From NCBI RefSeq assembly GCF_003003885.1, contig NZ_PVWN01000015.1, positions 1 through 64,000 on the forward strand: a stretch of DNA of 64,000 nt. Direction: 5' to 3'. This document shows, in pieces, positions 62,624-64,000 of this stretch. This stretch comes from Chlorogloea sp. CCALA 695. GTDB lineage: Bacteria; Cyanobacteriota; Cyanobacteriia; Cyanobacteriales; Chroococcidiopsidaceae. Made by a program: the position numbers and the translations under genes. Positions within the stretch are counted from its first letter, which is position 1. Each line of letters starts with the position of its first letter. The notes below the pieces were generated by a model that was not told where the DNA came from, did not search any database, and saw only the letters and a program-made list of their open reading frames with translations.

Positions 62624-62964
62624 TCCTCAACAAAAATTACAAACACCGATATTTAGCCAGTAATCAAGTCATTATTCCCAATTACTGAGCAAGGTTTTGG
62701 TAATGATAACTTATAAAACTTGTGGTAATTAATCGTTACTTGCAAGCATATTTCCTTAATGTCAATGACATATATTACTCTATAGGTGATTCTGTAAAGT
62801 AGGGTAAGAGATTATCAGGTAAAAATTGGGTAGTCTACAACACAATTAGGCGAAAAAATTGCCGAAGTTGAGGACTTCCCACGTCAGGTTTTTGTAAATA
62901 GGCTGGTTTATCGTTAAAATTTTTTAAGCAGGGTTTTTAAGTTTAGCGATCGCTCAACCTATAT
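62624..62964. other. 341-bp divergent intergenic region
   Basis: AT-rich DNA between the leftward M23 gene and the rightward membrane-protein gene. It must carry promoters for both. I looked for a ydaO-type riboswitch, often found near cell-wall peptidase genes, and saw no supporting motifs. Confidence 0.5.
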
Positions 62965-63351
62965 ATGTTTAACGATATTTTTCCTTTTAGGTTTGATCTA
63001 AATGCTAGTGCGATCGCTGGGGCGAGTTTGTGGTCATTGGCACTATACCTAGGATTTTCACCCTTTAGCGACTGGTTAACTTTGCAACTGCAACGCTGGT
63101 TTAACTTTGCCGAGCGGAGTTTATACACCAGCGCCAAAGAATTTGAACGTACTCGCAAAGCCAGAGAATCGCAAAATGCTTTTTATGCGTCAATTTTTAG
63201 CATCTTACCATTTTTAGGTTTGGGCGCACTATGTAATTACGGTGTGGAATTGGGCTTAGGCGGTAGTTGGGCGATTAGTATGGGAGTTATTGCCTGTATG
63301 GGTTGTGGGGTTTATGAGTTAGGGCGCAGAGATGGGCAATCTTCGGAATGA
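62965..63351 (+). CDS. Small membrane protein of unknown function
   Basis: Predicted 128-residue protein with hydrophobic segments at about 14-31 (IAGASLWSLALYLGFS) and in the C-terminal half (SIFSILPFLGLGALCNYGVE, SWAISMGVIACMGCGVYEL). The middle (RWFNFAERSLYTSAKEFERT) is amphipathic and charged. I do not recognise a family. The ATG at 62965 follows a HIP1 site with no strong RBS. Confidence 0.7.
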   Translation: MFNDIFPFRFDLNASAIAGASLWSLALYLGFSPFSDWLTLQLQRWFNFAERSLYTSAKEFERTRKARESQNAFYASIFSILPFLGLGALCNYGVELGLGGSWAISMGVIACMGCGVYELGRRDGQSSE

Positions 63352-63405
63352 GGGTAATGGGTAATGGGTAATAGGTCATTGGTCATTACCCATCACCTAT
63401 TACCT
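63352..63405. repeat. Heptamer tandem repeats forming the end of the LpxB-related gene
   Basis: Units of GGGTAAT / ATTGGTC / ATTACCC arranged as an inverted pair (63352-63405). They overlap the last eight codons of the leftward gene, so its C-terminus VKEVIGDG and stop codon come from repeat DNA. Confidence 0.8.
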
Positions 63406-64000
63406 CTTTAACTAAAGCTACTAGCTTTTGTGCTGCTCCAGCTTCACCACGTATACTCCGCAAAACTTCGCTAATTTGCTGGAGTTTTTTAGGATGATCT
63501 AAATAATCCAATACCATCGCCGCTACTTCTTTTGGTTGCAAATTGCCTACAAGCTCTGGTACTACTTCAGACTGCGCCCAGATATTCGGCCAAGCGTACA
63601 AACGGCGAGGTAAATTTAGAATTGACCAGTTAATGAGTTTTGCCATACTTTTACCTACTATAGGTAAAGAAGCTAACAAACCCGGAATCCCATCCCACGA
63701 TCGCATTGCGTCTAATTGTTGCGTGGGAAGCAATACAATCATTGGGACAGCCAAAGCCCCAAGTTCTGCGGTATTTGCGCCTACGGTAGTTAGACAAATA
63801 CTGCATTGAGATAATAAATCGTAAGCTGGCGACTTTATCCACAAATCTACCTCCAATCCACCAGAAGTTTTGAGACGGGGAGGCTCAGAGACAAGAGTTG
63901 CACTAATTCCCCCAAAGCTCTCAATTACTGGATTAAATTCGGGATTAGCAAAATTGGCTAAAGTTTCTAAGTTAATGGTGGGAGCTACAGGAATTACAAA
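63386..64000 (-). CDS. Lipid-A-disaccharide synthase-related glycosyltransferase (partial, cut by right edge)
   Basis: The leftward frame is open from the window edge (64000) to the stop at 63386, 204 residues of a C-terminal half. AYDLLSQCSICLTTVGANTAELGALAVPMIVLLPTQQLD matches the donor-site segment of LpxB-related GT-B proteins, and SEVLRSIRGEAGAAQKLVALV is the usual C-terminal helix. Cyanobacteria have a widely conserved LpxB-related protein of this kind besides true LpxB; the start and N-terminal half lie outside the window. The final residues come from heptamer repeat DNA. Confidence 0.85.
   Translation of the reverse strand, partial: FVIPVAPTINLETLANFANPEFNPVIESFGGISATLVSEPPRLKTSGGLEVDLWIKSPAYDLLSQCSICLTTVGANTAELGALAVPMIVLLPTQQLDAMRSWDGIPGLLASLPIVGKSMAKLINWSILNLPRRLYAWPNIWAQSEVVPELVGNLQPKEVAAMVLDYLDHPKKLQQISEVLRSIRGEAGAAQKLVALVKEVIGDG

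Noticed and set aside
62624-62964. c-di-AMP (ydaO) riboswitch upstream of the M23 peptidase
   Set aside because: No matching conserved motifs or long pairings were seen in the region.

Overview
The window is chromosomal DNA from a cyanobacterium. The HIP1 octamer GCGATCGC is scattered through most genes. Short heptameric repeats of the ATTACCC / ATTGGTC type occur in several gaps. The gene set is cyanobacterial: chlL, a small acidic protein and chlN in order, sucrose synthase, a cyAbrB regulator, FtsH, and an LpxB-related protein. Carriage of sucrose synthase, many dispersed repeats and a group II intron remnant fits a filamentous or Chroococcidiopsis/Gloeocapsa-type genome better than a marine picocyanobacterium; this placement is inference. 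I saw no rRNA, tRNA or CRISPR array.

Layout. 1-815: decayed group II intron reverse transcriptase, cut by the left edge. 1050-4090: two tandem M16 peptidases, one lacking the zinc motif. 4346-12547: a rightward run of Xaa-Pro aminopeptidase, FAD oxidoreductase, GH2 glycosidase, galT, an M24 pseudoenzyme and galK. 12605-19242: a facing leftward block of GH43, a phytanoyl-CoA-type dioxygenase, a GH1-RmlD fusion and a glycosyltransferase-UDP-galactopyranose mutase fusion. Together these form a sugar island in which glycosidases could release galactose, GalK and GalT feed it into the Leloir pathway, and the mutase and reductase make nucleotide sugars for glycan synthesis. 19707-26870: small proteins (ChaB-like, Uma2, exported and Trp-rich proteins), CtpA protease, a four-carbon acid sugar kinase and a sorbosone-dehydrogenase-like lipoprotein.

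27380-30428 carries two of the three subunits of the dark-operative protochlorophyllide reductase around a protein of unknown function. 30593-36753 (leftward) carries sucrose synthase, M32 carboxypeptidase, pyrR, cobD/cbiB and an Rrf2 regulator. 37441-47707 is mixed housekeeping: cyAbrB, GT39 glycosyltransferase, a degenerate serine recombinase, glyoxalase-fold protein, aroC, SemiSWEET, radical SAM, pentapeptide protein, GT2 and a SAM hydroxide adenosyltransferase-type protein. 47861-64000 holds coaX, NUDIX, dacB, ilvB (with an added zinc ribbon), an MFS exporter, a large diguanylate cyclase, a ferrochelatase-like protein with a histidine tail, an FMN reductase, ftsH, an M23 peptidase, and an LpxB-related gene cut by the right edge.

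The most interesting material is the sugar island (translationally coupled genes, two bifunctional fusions, an embedded metal-site-dead M24 protein and strong palindromes near its promoters) and the repeat ecology. The repeats include a 32-bp element lying in frame inside a glycosyltransferase gene, a MITE-like pair in opposite orientations, and a 60-bp copy of the 3' end of the FAD oxidoreductase gene sitting about 13 kb away.
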